36,137 bases of DNA from a virus: positions 1 to 36,137 of the IMG/VR virus record IMGVR_UViG_3300037153_000511. The stretch is one strand, 5' to 3'. Both the position numbers and the translations under genes were made by a program. Shown here piece by piece: positions 20,435-29,187 of the stretch (the first letter of the stretch is position 1; each line of letters starts with the position of its first letter). The notes beneath the pieces are model-generated. The model was not told the origin of the DNA, ran no database searches, and saw nothing but the letters and a program-made list of their open reading frames with translations.

Positions 20435-20678
20435 CGCGTGGTTCATCGGCGGACCCTGGAATCACCGGTTGATCCCCGTCAGCCGGTCCCAGCTCGAGGC
20501 GCGATACCTGCAAGTCGCAGCGACCACCTACCGGCGGGATAACCCCCTTCCCAGCGGCGTCCCCGTCTTCACCGCGCTGGCCTTCGACGTCCACACCCAT
20601 CCCGACGATTCGGCCTCCATCGTCCCCTTCGAACCGACCCTGATCGAGTACCTCCGGTCCTGCCGGAAGCCGCGCTGA
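20346..20678 (+). CDS. Hypothetical protein, 110 aa
   Basis: The real-looking part begins near 20430 (IDAWFIGGPWNHRLIPVSRSQLEARYLQVAATTYRRDN, then PVFTALAFDVHTHPDDSASIVPFEPTLIEYL). A compact alpha/beta protein of unknown function. The ATG at 20346 is the nearest conventional start; it adds a Pro/Thr-rich leader and overlaps the preceding gene. An unusual ATT start at the ATTGA overlap (20430) would give a shorter product. No known family is recognised. Confidence 0.5.
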   Translation: MRPTTPSAPAKESHHERTPPTTPTPNPTIDAWFIGGPWNHRLIPVSRSQLEARYLQVAATTYRRDNPLPSGVPVFTALAFDVHTHPDDSASIVPFEPTLIEYLRSCRKPR

Positions 20679-20765
20679 CTCATGCTCGCTCTCCTCTGCC
20701 TGGCTCCCTTCCTTTCCCCTCCCCATCTCACCCGTAGGAACGCTCCGTAAGGGGCGATCGATCCC

Positions 20766-21326
20766 GTGTCAGACTCCGACCGGTCCGGCCTCGAGCTGGC
20801 CACGATCTTGCAGGATTACGTCTCGCGGTCCGATTACTCCGATGCGCTCGAGGCCGTCGAAGCGGCCATTGCCGAACGCGACGAGGCACGCTCCGCGGCC
20901 ACGAAGCACACCGACCGGCTCGCGCAGCTCGAGAAGATGGTGCGCGGCCGGGCCTGGCGCGACGCGTTCGAGACGGCGCGCAAGGACGCCAAGGTGAAGG
21001 ACGACGTCGCGGACGACGTCTACCGGCTCTTAGGGCTTGCCGAGGACGACGACGAGCCGGACTCGAAGCAGATCGGCAAGAGCCTGGCGGAGTTCCTCAA
21101 GACCCGTGGGCACTACGTGGCCTCGGACAAGCCGGGCGACGGCAAGCCGGCGAGGATCCCCGCGGGCGAGGGCTCCGACCGGGGCCGGTCCGGCTCCCCG
21201 GGTGATCCCGAGTTCCACGTCTCGAAGCAGCAGCGCAACGACGCGCTCTGGATGCGCGACAACCAATCGAAGATGAACACGGCGGCCAAGGCCGGGCTCC
21301 TCCGGCTCGAAGGCGTCGATTACTGA
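20766..21326 (+). CDS. Capsid scaffolding protein candidate
   Basis: A 186-residue acidic, helical protein directly before the major capsid gene. Residues about 10-60 include coiled-coil-like helices (ALEAVEAAIAERDEARSAATKHTDRLAQLEKMV). The middle is acidic (LLGLAEDDDEPDSKQIG). The C-terminus (ISK-type: HVSKQQRNDALWMRDNQSKMNTAAKAGLLRLEG) could be the coat-binding helix. The GTG start at 20766 has aagggg upstream. The assignment rests on position, charge and helicity; no protease domain is present, so assembly would rely on scaffold exit rather than processing by this protein. Confidence 0.7.
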   Translation: MSDSDRSGLELATILQDYVSRSDYSDALEAVEAAIAERDEARSAATKHTDRLAQLEKMVRGRAWRDAFETARKDAKVKDDVADDVYRLLGLAEDDDEPDSKQIGKSLAEFLKTRGHYVASDKPGDGKPARIPAGEGSDRGRSGSPGDPEFHVSKQQRNDALWMRDNQSKMNTAAKAGLLRLEGVDY

Positions 21327-21333
21327 GCTTCTG

Positions 21334-21409
21334 AGTTTCTGAGTTGCCAGTTCCCAGCGGGGAAGCCTTCCTCTTCAACTGGCAACTGGCAACTGGCAAC
21401 TGAGAAACT
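21334..21409. repeat. Heptamer repeats forming a long hairpin
   Basis: The left arm 21334-21352 (agtttctgagttgccagtt) pairs with the right arm 21391-21409, with a single mismatch over 19 bp. Before the right arm, aactggc is repeated in tandem (21377-21397). It lies between scaffold and major capsid genes. It may act as a processing or partial termination hairpin that raises capsid mRNA level, and is also a member of the genome's intergenic repeat class. Confidence 0.75.
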
Positions 21410-21549
21410 GTTCCGTCCCCTGCCTCCTGTCGGTTTCCCACCTCTTTCGGCAGCTCATCCCGTCTCTCTTCCCTCTCCCCTAGCCCGGGGCCGGCATGGC
21501 GGCGCCGGCTCCGGGCTCACCTCCCCCCAATCCGCATTCAGGAACCCCC

Positions 21550-22515
21550 ATGAACGGCAACCCCACCACGGGCCTTTTTCAGACCCTCGTTGCCGCGGCC
21601 AGCGATGCCGCGGAGTCGCTCCAGTACAAGAATGCGTTCGTCGACGCCATCTACTGGGAGCACAAGCCGACGGTCGCGACCCCCGCGCAAACGCTCAACG
21701 TCATCATCCCGACCGTGGACGAGGCGGATGTGACGGATATCGGCTCCGGCCCGATCAACGTCACCGCTACCGATCACAACAGCGTGAGCATTCTCTTTGA
21801 TAAACACTTCAGCACCTCTTTCGTGATCAAGGCGTGGGATCAGGCGCGGACGCCGGAAGACCTCAAGCGGAAATACCTGGCTCCGCGGTTCGAAGCCCTC
21901 CTCCGCAAGGTCAACCGCACCATCGCATCGGTCTGCAACACCACCAACTTCGGGACCAGCGCGACCCCGGTTGCCGGGTATGCCCTTGCCAGTGGGGCCA
22001 GTACGTCGTATTTCACCCGGGTCGACATCAACCAGTGCTGGACCAACCTCGTGAACGCGGGGGTTCCCACAGATGATGAAGCGAACATGTTCTTCATCAC
22101 CGGACCTACCTCGTATGGGAAGATGCTCACCGATCAGACGATGAGTTATCAATACATCGTCTCCGACAACGCGGCGCGCGAGGCGCAGCAGAAGGCTTCG
22201 CTGTCGATGATCCTCGGTGCCAGGCCCGTGTATGACCAGCACTTCGAGGCGGACCGGGCGGCGCTCGGCTTTACCCACTATCCGGGCGTGCTCATGCACC
22301 GCTACGCGATTGCCGCGGTCACCGCGCAGCCGGCTCCCCTGGACCCCTCCGGCTCGTTCGTCCAGGAATCCATTGTCTGGCTCAAGAACAAGCTGCCCGT
22401 CCAGCTCCAGATGGTGCCCTCAGTCGAGCAGGGTGGAACGATCGTGCACCTGCATTGCTACTGGGGCGTTAAGGCGGCCCGCGCCGACTTCGCCAGCCTG
22501 ATCGATTCGGCCTGA
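21550..22515 (+). CDS. Major capsid protein candidate
   Basis: A 321-residue protein, the expected size for a main coat subunit without a long delta domain. It starts TTGLFQTLVAAASDAAESLQYKNAFVDAIYWEHKPTVATPAQTLNVIIP. A strong ribosome site (caggaa) sits 6 bases before the ATG at 21550. An HK97-like fold is suggested by the long helix region (RTPEDLKRKYLAPRFEALLRKVNRTIASV), the domain with FFITGPTSYGKMLTD, and the C-terminal strands ending HLHCYWGVKAARADFASLID. It is flanked by a scaffold candidate and small structural genes. I cannot confirm the family without structure or profile comparison. Confidence 0.8.
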   Translation: MNGNPTTGLFQTLVAAASDAAESLQYKNAFVDAIYWEHKPTVATPAQTLNVIIPTVDEADVTDIGSGPINVTATDHNSVSILFDKHFSTSFVIKAWDQARTPEDLKRKYLAPRFEALLRKVNRTIASVCNTTNFGTSATPVAGYALASGASTSYFTRVDINQCWTNLVNAGVPTDDEANMFFITGPTSYGKMLTDQTMSYQYIVSDNAAREAQQKASLSMILGARPVYDQHFEADRAALGFTHYPGVLMHRYAIAAVTAQPAPLDPSGSFVQESIVWLKNKLPVQLQMVPSVEQGGTIVHLHCYWGVKAARADFASLIDSA

Positions 22516-22664
22516 GTCTATCTCCTCACTTCGGAATCCCGTCGTGGCCACTTTCCCCGCGATTGTGGCCATGACGCGGTCGATATCTCAGGATATCCGA
22601 ATGGCAAATGTTCCAGAAATGTTACAGAAGTTTCCGGCGATTTCCGGCCGGTGCGCGTCCTGAA

Positions 22665-22680
22665 ATTCGGACGTCCGAAT
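22665..22680. promoter_or_regulatory. 16-bp perfect palindrome after the capsid gene
   Basis: attcggacgtccgaat is a perfect palindrome in the 233-bp gap between the capsid gene and the next gene. The same gap holds gatatc-tcag-gatatc (about 22583-22600) and two direct repeats of the type aatgttncagaa (about 22608-22630), and is clearly more AT-rich than its surroundings. It may be a regulator or packaging-protein site; no promoter with the usual TAGnnT box was seen. Confidence 0.5.
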
Positions 22681-22748
22681 CGAATACGCTTCCCTCCGCT
22701 CCCCTCCCGACTCCCCTCCTCCCTCTCATCTCATAAGGATTCACTTTC

Positions 22749-23285
22749 ATGAGTACCGAACTGGTCGCCTCGTTGCGGCCCGTCGATCTCCAGCGCGAGG
22801 CACCGCTCGGCAATTCTCCGGCCGTCACCCTCGTCGACTCCTCCGGCGACGTCCGGGGCGTCAGCCTGCCCAAGTACGTCACCTCCGCGCAGCGCAGCTA
22901 CGGGTACACGGCGCTCGTGCGGATCCCCGCCAACCTCACGATGGGCACGGGGTTGACGTTCAAGTTCTACCTCACCGATGACGGCTCGAACGCGAACGAC
23001 CCCGGGAAAAAGTGCTACATCGGCGTGACCGTCAAGCGCATGGCGGCCGACGAGACGTTCGACGTCGACACCGGCGCCGGCACCGAGCAGCTTGTCTCCG
23101 TCACCCTGAGCTCGACCGCGGGCGGCGTGGCCATCGGCTCACTGGCGATTGCCAATGCAAATCTCGACAGTGCCGCGGTCGGAGACCTCGTCCTGATCCG
23201 CATCAGGCGCAAGGGCACCGATACCACGAACGACACGTGCCAGGGGCGCGTGATCCTGATGGGCGCGGAAATTCAGAACACCTGA
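22749..23285 (+). CDS. Structural protein candidate, 178 aa
   Basis: A beta-rich protein with no Cys cluster: TELVASLRPVDLQREAPLGNSPAVTLVDSSGDVRG, GYTALVRIPANLTMGTGLTFKFYLTDDGSNA, and strands to GRVILMGAEIQNT. The pattern looks like a jelly-roll. Lying two genes after the scaffold and just after the capsid gene, it is a good candidate for a head decoration or head fibre protein. Shine-Dalgarno aagga is present upstream. No family is assigned with confidence. Confidence 0.65.
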   Translation: MSTELVASLRPVDLQREAPLGNSPAVTLVDSSGDVRGVSLPKYVTSAQRSYGYTALVRIPANLTMGTGLTFKFYLTDDGSNANDPGKKCYIGVTVKRMAADETFDVDTGAGTEQLVSVTLSSTAGGVAIGSLAIANANLDSAAVGDLVLIRIRRKGTDTTNDTCQGRVILMGAEIQNT

Positions 23286-23379
23286 GCGATCCTCCGGGCG
23301 GCCTGGGGCCGGCTCCTTCGCGGGGGCCGGCTCCGGCTCCCCCTCCACCACCGACCGCTAGACGAAAGGACGATCGCTC

Positions 23380-23823
23380 ATGTCGATGAAGATCTTGAAG
23401 ACCGGGCAACAGCAATTGTTGACCGACCTGTTGGGCGGCGGGACCCTGGAAAACTGGTCGCTCCGCCTCTTCGCCAGCTCGCACGCGCCGGCGGTGACCG
23501 ATACCCTCTCCACGTTCACGGCGATTGAAGCCAGCTTCACCGGCTACTCGGCCAAGACCCTGACGCGGTCGATTTCCGGGGCGACGTGGGGCACCGTGGG
23601 ACTCACCGGGACCACGATCGACGGCAGCAACAACAACGCCAAGAGCGCCTACGGCACAACCCAGTCCTGGAGCGCGACCAGCGCTCAGACGATTTACGGC
23701 TACTTCATTTCGGGGCTCTCGTCGTTGGTCGGAATCCTCGCGGAGCAGTTCGGCAGCTCCATTTCTCTGACCAACCCGTCCACGCTCCAGATGACCCCCG
23801 TCCTCGAGCTGGGGAGCAACTAA
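23380..23823 (+). CDS. Conserved phage structural protein, 147 aa
   Basis: It resembles a widespread phage family of beta-sandwich virion proteins: MKILKTGQQQLLTDLLGG near the start, WSLRLFASSHAPAVTDTLSTFTAIEASFTGYSAKTL, and later WSATSAQTIYGYFISG before ILAEQF and the end strand LQMTPVLELGSN. Members usually lie near capsid or tail genes and may be decoration or fibre-attachment proteins. aaagga precedes the ATG by about 10 bases. Another ATG lies two codons on. Confidence 0.65.
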   Translation: MSMKILKTGQQQLLTDLLGGGTLENWSLRLFASSHAPAVTDTLSTFTAIEASFTGYSAKTLTRSISGATWGTVGLTGTTIDGSNNNAKSAYGTTQSWSATSAQTIYGYFISGLSSLVGILAEQFGSSISLTNPSTLQMTPVLELGSN

Positions 23824-23826
23824 CCC

Positions 23827-24195
23827 GTGACGACCATCAAGAACGCGTCGTGGTATCGCTCCAAGCTCGCGCTCGAGCGGCTCCGGGGCCTCGTCCTGAC
23901 GTGCGATCCCCACATCACCCCGGACGGATTCGGGGTGTTCGTGTCCGACTTAGGCGGCCTGGCCTCGGTCCCGGGCAAGCCCGATACGTTCGTCAAGGTC
24001 GAACCCAAGCTTGTCATGCAGGCGAGCGACGGGCACGACCTGATGCAGATCGTGGGGCGGGACACCATCAAGCGCGTGGAATTCCCGATCCACGCGCTAC
24101 CCGATCTCGAAGCGCTCGAGGAGTGGGACCACCTCCCGGAGCCTCGCAAGGATTACACGCGGTTCAAGCCCGGAACCAAGCTTTCGAGCCTCTGA
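23827..24195 (+). CDS. Hypothetical structural-region protein, 122 aa
   Basis: Unknown function. A compact soluble protein (SWYRSKLALERLRGLVLTCDPHITPDGFGVFVSDLG, LVMQASDGHDLMQIVGRDTIKRVEFPIHALPDLEALEEWDHL). The GTG start at 23827 follows the previous stop by 3 bp. Position between decoration-type and spike genes suggests a connector or assembly protein, but nothing in the sequence proves it. Confidence 0.6.
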   Translation: MTTIKNASWYRSKLALERLRGLVLTCDPHITPDGFGVFVSDLGGLASVPGKPDTFVKVEPKLVMQASDGHDLMQIVGRDTIKRVEFPIHALPDLEALEEWDHLPEPRKDYTRFKPGTKLSSL

Positions 24196-24202
24196 GAGCA
24201 CG

Positions 24203-27200
24203 ATGAGCGCAATCACGAGTAACGGCACTGGCGGCGGCAACGCGTCCTCCGGCTCGAGCTGGGCCGGGGGCGTTGCGCCCGTTGACGGCGATACCATCAC
24301 GGTCGCCAACGGCGATACCATCACCCAGGACGTCGACCGGATCTACGGGTCCAAGTCCTCGAACGTGGGCGATGCCATCACCGTCAACGGCTCCGTCGGC
24401 AGCTTCGGGACGCTCAAGGTCAACTCGGGAGTGACCCTGACCCTCCGCGGCACGGGCACCTCATCCAACCGGCTCGGCATCATCAACCGCTACGGCCTGT
24501 TTCAGCCCCTCGCGGGCTCCACGATCCGGGGCGACGTCGCGAGTGAGTTCGGCTCGATCCTCGTCAATCAGGGCAATATCTCCGCCATCTGGGACAACGT
24601 CTCCCCGATCCTCTGGAGTGTGCCGACGGCGACGGCCTCCGGCCTCTGGGGCGTGGCGGTCGCCTCCGAAAGCTACAGCGTCTCGACCCAGCCGGCTCCC
24701 TATCAGACCAACATCAATATCCTCAGTCGGACCCTGGCCAACCCCTGGATTTCCAACGCGGCGCACACCGGGCCGGGCTCCTTCGGCGATACAAGCCTCG
24801 TCATCAACTCGGCAACCCCGAGCATGACGACCGAGGTTCGGGCCTTCACCGTGTCCAACGTCGCCAACAACGGCTCCGGCCTGATCCGGGTCACCGCGGC
24901 CGGGCATGGGTACTCGACGGGCAACTCGGTGTGGCTGTTCGAGGTTCAAGGCGTCTGGGACGCCAACGGCGTCTGGACGGTGACCGTCATCGACGCGGAT
25001 ACCTTCGACCTCCAGTCTTCGGCCTACGAAGGGACCTACGTGGCGGGCGGCAAGGTCGCGGCCCTCACCTCGAGCGGGCGGTATTACGTCGATTACGAGC
25101 AGGGCGTCGTCTATATGTACTCGACGTCCACCACGGGGAACGCGCTCAACGTCTCGTACTATCACCTCGACTTGACCGCGGCCAACTGGCGCGGCTGGGG
25201 GATCATTTCCAACGGCAACCAGACCGGTTGCACGTGCCTCCTCGATGGCTGCGTCTTCGAGTACATGGGGGCCAACGGCAACGGGTTTGCACCCACCATC
25301 AGCGGCGTGTCGGTGCGGCAAAGCGCGCCGGTCGCGTGGTACGGTCACCAATCGGTCGGCATGAATTCGGGCCTGTCCAATCGCCTGGCGTACTTGAAGC
25401 ACTCGACATTCCGCTACGGGATGCGCTACCTGTGCTTGACCGCGTGCAACGGGTCTTCGGGCGATCCGCTCCTGATCCAGGGCAACACGTTCCTCAGTGC
25501 CTCCGGCGGCACGATCTGGGACGGGATCGCGTGTTATGCGGAGCCTCTGGGCTCCTCGTATATCACGGTCGACGCGAATCGGATCAACCACCGCGGGACG
25601 TTCGTCGATTTCACCACGGTCAACGCCGACGTCGCCCATTTCACGATCAGCAACAACTACGGATGCGCGGCGTTCGCCGTCGTGCGGGGCGACGCCATCG
25701 GCGGCGCGCGGACGCCGTTTCCGGCCTTGAACGACCCCGACGCCTCGTATGCGATGCGGCCGACGACTCCCGACCTCTCGGTCACCGGCAACTGGATCCG
25801 AGGCATCGGGGACAACGGGGGCGGCGTGGACTCGCGGACCATTTGCGTCAGCGGGACCAGCGGGCACCCGGCAATCATCGAGAACAACGTATTCCGCAAC
25901 AATCACCGGCTCGGTCACCAGATCGGCTCCTATGTGATCGTGCGGAACAACGTGTTCGCGTACTTCTACCACCACGGGTTCACCGGCTCATCCGTAGACG
26001 ACACGTATTGCACGTCATACCAATACTATAACAACCTGTTTATCTCCGACCGCACGGGCACCGTGACGCAATGCGGGGCCTCCCAGATCGGCTACAACCA
26101 TCGGAATCACCTCGACGATTACGTGTTCGCGGGCAACACGATCGACGGGGGCCGATATGGCCTTGACTTCAATGATTTGCCGGATACGAGCGGGCAAACC
26201 TTGGGCGCGCGGCTCCAGATCGTCAACAACATCTTCGCCAACGTGGTTGCCTATGGGTTCGTGACCTACCGGAGTGCCTCAGTCCCGTGGAACGTGGTCC
26301 CGCTCGAGTGCGACTATAACGACGTGTACAACGCGGGCGCGTTCGCCGTGACCGGCTCGAACGGCCTGGCCAACGGGACCAAGGCGACCGGCTTCAGCAA
26401 TGCGGCCGGGAAGTACAACCGGGACGATACCCGGGCGATCCTGGGCGTCCACCTCTTCGACGGGACGTATACCGCCGCGGCCTCCGGCAAGAGCCTCGTC
26501 TACACGGTCAACACCCTGGGGCAAGACCATACCCTTGCCTGGGACGGCGGGACGCCGGCCCAGATTATTCGCGACTACGGCACCTCCGCCGGCGGCGGGC
26601 TCCGCACGATCGCGTGTTCCAGCACGCAAACGACCTGGAACAACTCCAACGTGGGGATCCGCGGCAACTGGCTCTGGATCGTCTCCGGGACGGGGGCCGG
26701 TCAAGCTCGGTGCATCACGTGGGCGTCCGCGAACGTGTGCCACGCGGTCAGCTCGATCGCGGCGGCGGGTAGCGGTTATTCCGTGGGGCAATATATCAAG
26801 ACCACGGGCGGCACGGCCGACACCCCGGGGCACGTGGCGGTCTTCAAGGTCACCTCCGTTTCGGGCGGCGGGATCACGGGCCTCTCGCTGGTCTCGGGCG
26901 GCTGCTTCACCACGGTCCCCAGCAACCCCGTCAGCACAACGCGCGTCACCGGTTCTTCGGGCGGCTCGTGCACGCTCAACCTGTCGTGGGCTCCGGGCCT
27001 CGTCTTGGTCCCCGACTTAGGCACCGCGGTCGACAACACGAGTGTTTTCGCGGTCGTCAACGCGATGAGCACGCTTTCGGACAGCGGTCCAACCCAGTCG
27101 GTCAAAGCCTGTATCGATCCGAGGGACCCCGACAACGTGTATTCCGCGGTCGTCTTGCCCACCTCGAGTCAGACGGACTCGGGGATCTCCGTCAGCGTCT

Positions 27201-27808
27201 CCCACACGATCACCAGCAACCCGGCATTTTCGGGCTCGACTCCCAGTCTCAACCCGGCGCACTACCAGTGGGCGGCCGGCTCCCCCGTGCAAGACGCGGG
27301 CACCGCCGACGGCGGACCCAGCTCGGATTACTGGGGCACCTCGAGGCCGCAAGGGTCCTCCGTCGACATGGGGCTCTATGAACTCCTGGCGACGCTGACG
27401 GCGACGGCGGCCGGGGGCTTAGTCGGCGGCGGGGCCTTCGGGCTGTCCTCCTCGTTCACCAGCTCGGCAGCCGGCGGACCGGTCGGCGGCGGCCAGAGTC
27501 AGGGCGTCTTTACCCTGGTCGCGACGGCGGCCGGGGGCCTCGTCCTGGCCGGGGGCCTCACCCCGGGCGCGGCCTACACCCCGACTTCGGCCGGCGGCGC
27601 GGTACTGGATGGGACGGCCGATATCCCGGGCGTGTCGGTGGCGATCGCCTCCGGCGGGATCGTGCTGGCGGGCGGGATCTCACCGGGGGCGACGGTCAAC
27701 GCCAGTCCCAGCGGTGGGGCCGTCCTGGGCGGCGACGTCACTCCCTGGCTGGGCGGCCTGCTGTTCGTGACTCCCGATCCCTCCCGCACCACGTGGCGGA
27801 TGTACTGA
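24203..27808 (+). CDS. Beta-helix tail spike or fibre, 1201 aa
   Basis: A receptor-binding type protein. Residues 1-120 are a Gly/Ser/Asn-rich beta start (NGDTITQDVDRIYG). About 208-290 is a phage tail insertion domain (AAGHGYSTGNSVWLFEVQGVWDANGVWTVTVIDADTFDL). About 340-760 holds right-handed beta-helix repeats with many N-N-x-F rungs (IENNVFRNN, VRNNVFAYF, YYNNLFISD). About 849-930 is a second beta module (AGSGYSVGQYIKTTGGT). About 1010-1060 is a cap ending SPVQDAGTADGGPSSDYWG..VDMGLYEL. The last 140 residues hold about six degenerate AxGGxVLxG repeats. It probably binds or cleaves host surface glycan; no catalytic residues can be named. Confidence 0.85.
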   Translation: MSAITSNGTGGGNASSGSSWAGGVAPVDGDTITVANGDTITQDVDRIYGSKSSNVGDAITVNGSVGSFGTLKVNSGVTLTLRGTGTSSNRLGIINRYGLFQPLAGSTIRGDVASEFGSILVNQGNISAIWDNVSPILWSVPTATASGLWGVAVASESYSVSTQPAPYQTNINILSRTLANPWISNAAHTGPGSFGDTSLVINSATPSMTTEVRAFTVSNVANNGSGLIRVTAAGHGYSTGNSVWLFEVQGVWDANGVWTVTVIDADTFDLQSSAYEGTYVAGGKVAALTSSGRYYVDYEQGVVYMYSTSTTGNALNVSYYHLDLTAANWRGWGIISNGNQTGCTCLLDGCVFEYMGANGNGFAPTISGVSVRQSAPVAWYGHQSVGMNSGLSNRLAYLKHSTFRYGMRYLCLTACNGSSGDPLLIQGNTFLSASGGTIWDGIACYAEPLGSSYITVDANRINHRGTFVDFTTVNADVAHFTISNNYGCAAFAVVRGDAIGGARTPFPALNDPDASYAMRPTTPDLSVTGNWIRGIGDNGGGVDSRTICVSGTSGHPAIIENNVFRNNHRLGHQIGSYVIVRNNVFAYFYHHGFTGSSVDDTYCTSYQYYNNLFISDRTGTVTQCGASQIGYNHRNHLDDYVFAGNTIDGGRYGLDFNDLPDTSGQTLGARLQIVNNIFANVVAYGFVTYRSASVPWNVVPLECDYNDVYNAGAFAVTGSNGLANGTKATGFSNAAGKYNRDDTRAILGVHLFDGTYTAAASGKSLVYTVNTLGQDHTLAWDGGTPAQIIRDYGTSAGGGLRTIACSSTQTTWNNSNVGIRGNWLWIVSGTGAGQARCITWASANVCHAVSSIAAAGSGYSVGQYIKTTGGTADTPGHVAVFKVTSVSGGGITGLSLVSGGCFTTVPSNPVSTTRVTGSSGGSCTLNLSWAPGLVLVPDLGTAVDNTSVFAVVNAMSTLSDSGPTQSVKACIDPRDPDNVYSAVVLPTSSQTDSGISVSVSHTITSNPAFSGSTPSLNPAHYQWAAGSPVQDAGTADGGPSSDYWGTSRPQGSSVDMGLYELLATLTATAAGGLVGGGAFGLSSSFTSSAAGGPVGGGQSQGVFTLVATAAGGLVLAGGLTPGAAYTPTSAGGAVLDGTADIPGVSVAIASGGIVLAGGISPGATVNASPSGGAVLGGDVTPWLGGLLFVTPDPSRTTWRMY

Positions 27809-27830
27809 CGGCTCCCTTCCGGTCCTGTCC

Positions 27831-27863
27831 CCACTGACCACCGACCACTGACCACTGACCACT
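27831..27863. repeat. Octamer repeat in a ribosome-binding region
   Basis: Repeats of ctgaccac (ccactgaccaccgaccactg and onward) run up to one base before the ATG at 27865. The same core appears inverted at 163-193. It replaces any Shine-Dalgarno in front of the next gene, so that gene must depend on leaderless-like or coupled initiation. Confidence 0.75.
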
Positions 27864-27864
27864 C

Positions 27865-28710
27865 ATGCCCAGTCAACCCCGCGCGAACTCCTGGCGCCTG
27901 CCTGCCGGCGAGACGCAGATTTTCCAGATCACCCTCACGAAGGCGGATGGATCCGCGATCGTGGGCCAGTACACGGGCACCGAGACGATCGGCGCCACCG
28001 TGTGGGAGGGCTCGAACCTCGCGCCCATTCCCTCGGTGGTCTTCCCCCAGTGGCTCGACGCGGCAAACGGCGTGATCACGGTCACCGTGACGCCTCCGGC
28101 CGCGATGACGGCCGGGTTTTATCGCGTCAAGCTGTCGGTGGTCTACGCGGGGGCGACGTCCCCGTTTTACTTGGGCTGGCTGCAAGTCGATCCCGTGGCG
28201 GGCACGGGCACCGCTCCGGCCGTCTACTGCACGCTCCAGCACCTCCTCGATCGCTCCGGGGGGTGGCTGGCGCGCCTCATGCAGGAGGGGGCCGGGGATG
28301 AATGCAATTTCCTGGCCGAACGCGCCATGGCACGGGCCTGGCTCGATGATGTGATCGTGGGCGCGTCGCGCGTGGACGCCTATGGCGGGGATCTCGCCTA
28401 TGGACTCACCACGGGGAGTTTTCCCTTCGGGCCGGTGGAATCCCCCGATAGCGTCCTGCAAGGCTACCTCGCGGCCGACATGCTCCTGATCGTCCCCCGC
28501 ACGATCGAATGCGTGGCCTACAAGGCGCTCGGCTATATCTGCGAGAAACGCTCATCCTTCGACGAGACGGGCGAGCAGTACCGCCAGCGCGCGGCCTACT
28601 ACCACCGCAAGGCGTCCAACTCCCTGCGCTCTTATCGTCCCTGCCTCGACACCGACGGCGACGGCACCGCGGACATTGCTTTTAACCTCGGAATCGTCTC
28701 TTTCCGATAG
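27865..28710 (+). CDS. Ig-like/head-tail adaptor fusion candidate
   Basis: A 281-residue protein of two parts. Residues about 8-112 are a beta-sandwich like BppU-type baseplate N-termini (LPAGETQIFQITLTKADGSAIVGQYTGTETIGATVWEG, FYRVKLSVVYAGATSPFYLGWLQVDP). Residues about 120-281 are helical, like gp6-type head-tail connectors (LQHLLDRSGGWLARLMQEG, AERAMARAWLDDVIVG, IECVAYKALGYICEKRSS). The fusion would tie an Ig-like decoration to the connector. No Shine-Dalgarno is visible, because the octamer repeat fills the region. The function is an inference from fold-like patterns and position before the tail terminator. Confidence 0.6.
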   Translation: MPSQPRANSWRLPAGETQIFQITLTKADGSAIVGQYTGTETIGATVWEGSNLAPIPSVVFPQWLDAANGVITVTVTPPAAMTAGFYRVKLSVVYAGATSPFYLGWLQVDPVAGTGTAPAVYCTLQHLLDRSGGWLARLMQEGAGDECNFLAERAMARAWLDDVIVGASRVDAYGGDLAYGLTTGSFPFGPVESPDSVLQGYLAADMLLIVPRTIECVAYKALGYICEKRSSFDETGEQYRQRAAYYHRKASNSLRSYRPCLDTDGDGTADIAFNLGIVSFR

Positions 28711-28716
28711 GCCATC

Positions 28717-29187
28717 ATGCCTCCCAGTGAAAACCCCTTCCCGACGTCGACGCGGTCCCAGATCTGGACCTACCTGTGTGACGTCCTGGAAAACGATCCG
28801 ACCCTGAAATCCGCGGTCAACCTCTTCCAGCTCTGGCAGGGGCGCGACGAGGATTTGGCCGAGCCCTGCGACGAGGATTGCCCGGTCCTGCGCATGACGC
28901 CGGTCAGCTCCCCCGGGCAATGGCTCGACGAATCGACCCACTCCTACCGGTGGACCCTGAAAATCGATCTGGGCGTCATCGGGACGGACGTCCGGACCGT
29001 CATGGATTTCTGGGCGGCCGTCGAAAGCGCGCTGTTCACCGGGAATACCGTCCTCGACGCGCTCGTGCCCTATGGCCTGATCCAGAAGACCCTCTCCGCC
29101 GCGGCCTTCGAGCCCCACCTCTTCGGCGACGCCGCGGGCATCCGATCGACCGGCTCCCTCACCCTTCACATCCGAGTGGACTCATAA
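28717..29187 (+). CDS. Tail terminator candidate, 156 aa
   Basis: An alpha/beta protein in the place where siphoviruses encode the tail terminator or completion protein, just before the tail tube. SQIWTYLCDVLENDPTLKSAVNLFQLW is followed by strands (YRWTLKIDLGVIGTDVRTVMDFW) and a C-terminal TGSLTLHIRVDS strand, compatible with a gpU-like fold. Six bases separate it from the preceding gene, and its stop is immediately followed by the next ATG. Confidence 0.65.
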   Translation: MPPSENPFPTSTRSQIWTYLCDVLENDPTLKSAVNLFQLWQGRDEDLAEPCDEDCPVLRMTPVSSPGQWLDESTHSYRWTLKIDLGVIGTDVRTVMDFWAAVESALFTGNTVLDALVPYGLIQKTLSAAAFEPHLFGDAAGIRSTGSLTLHIRVDS

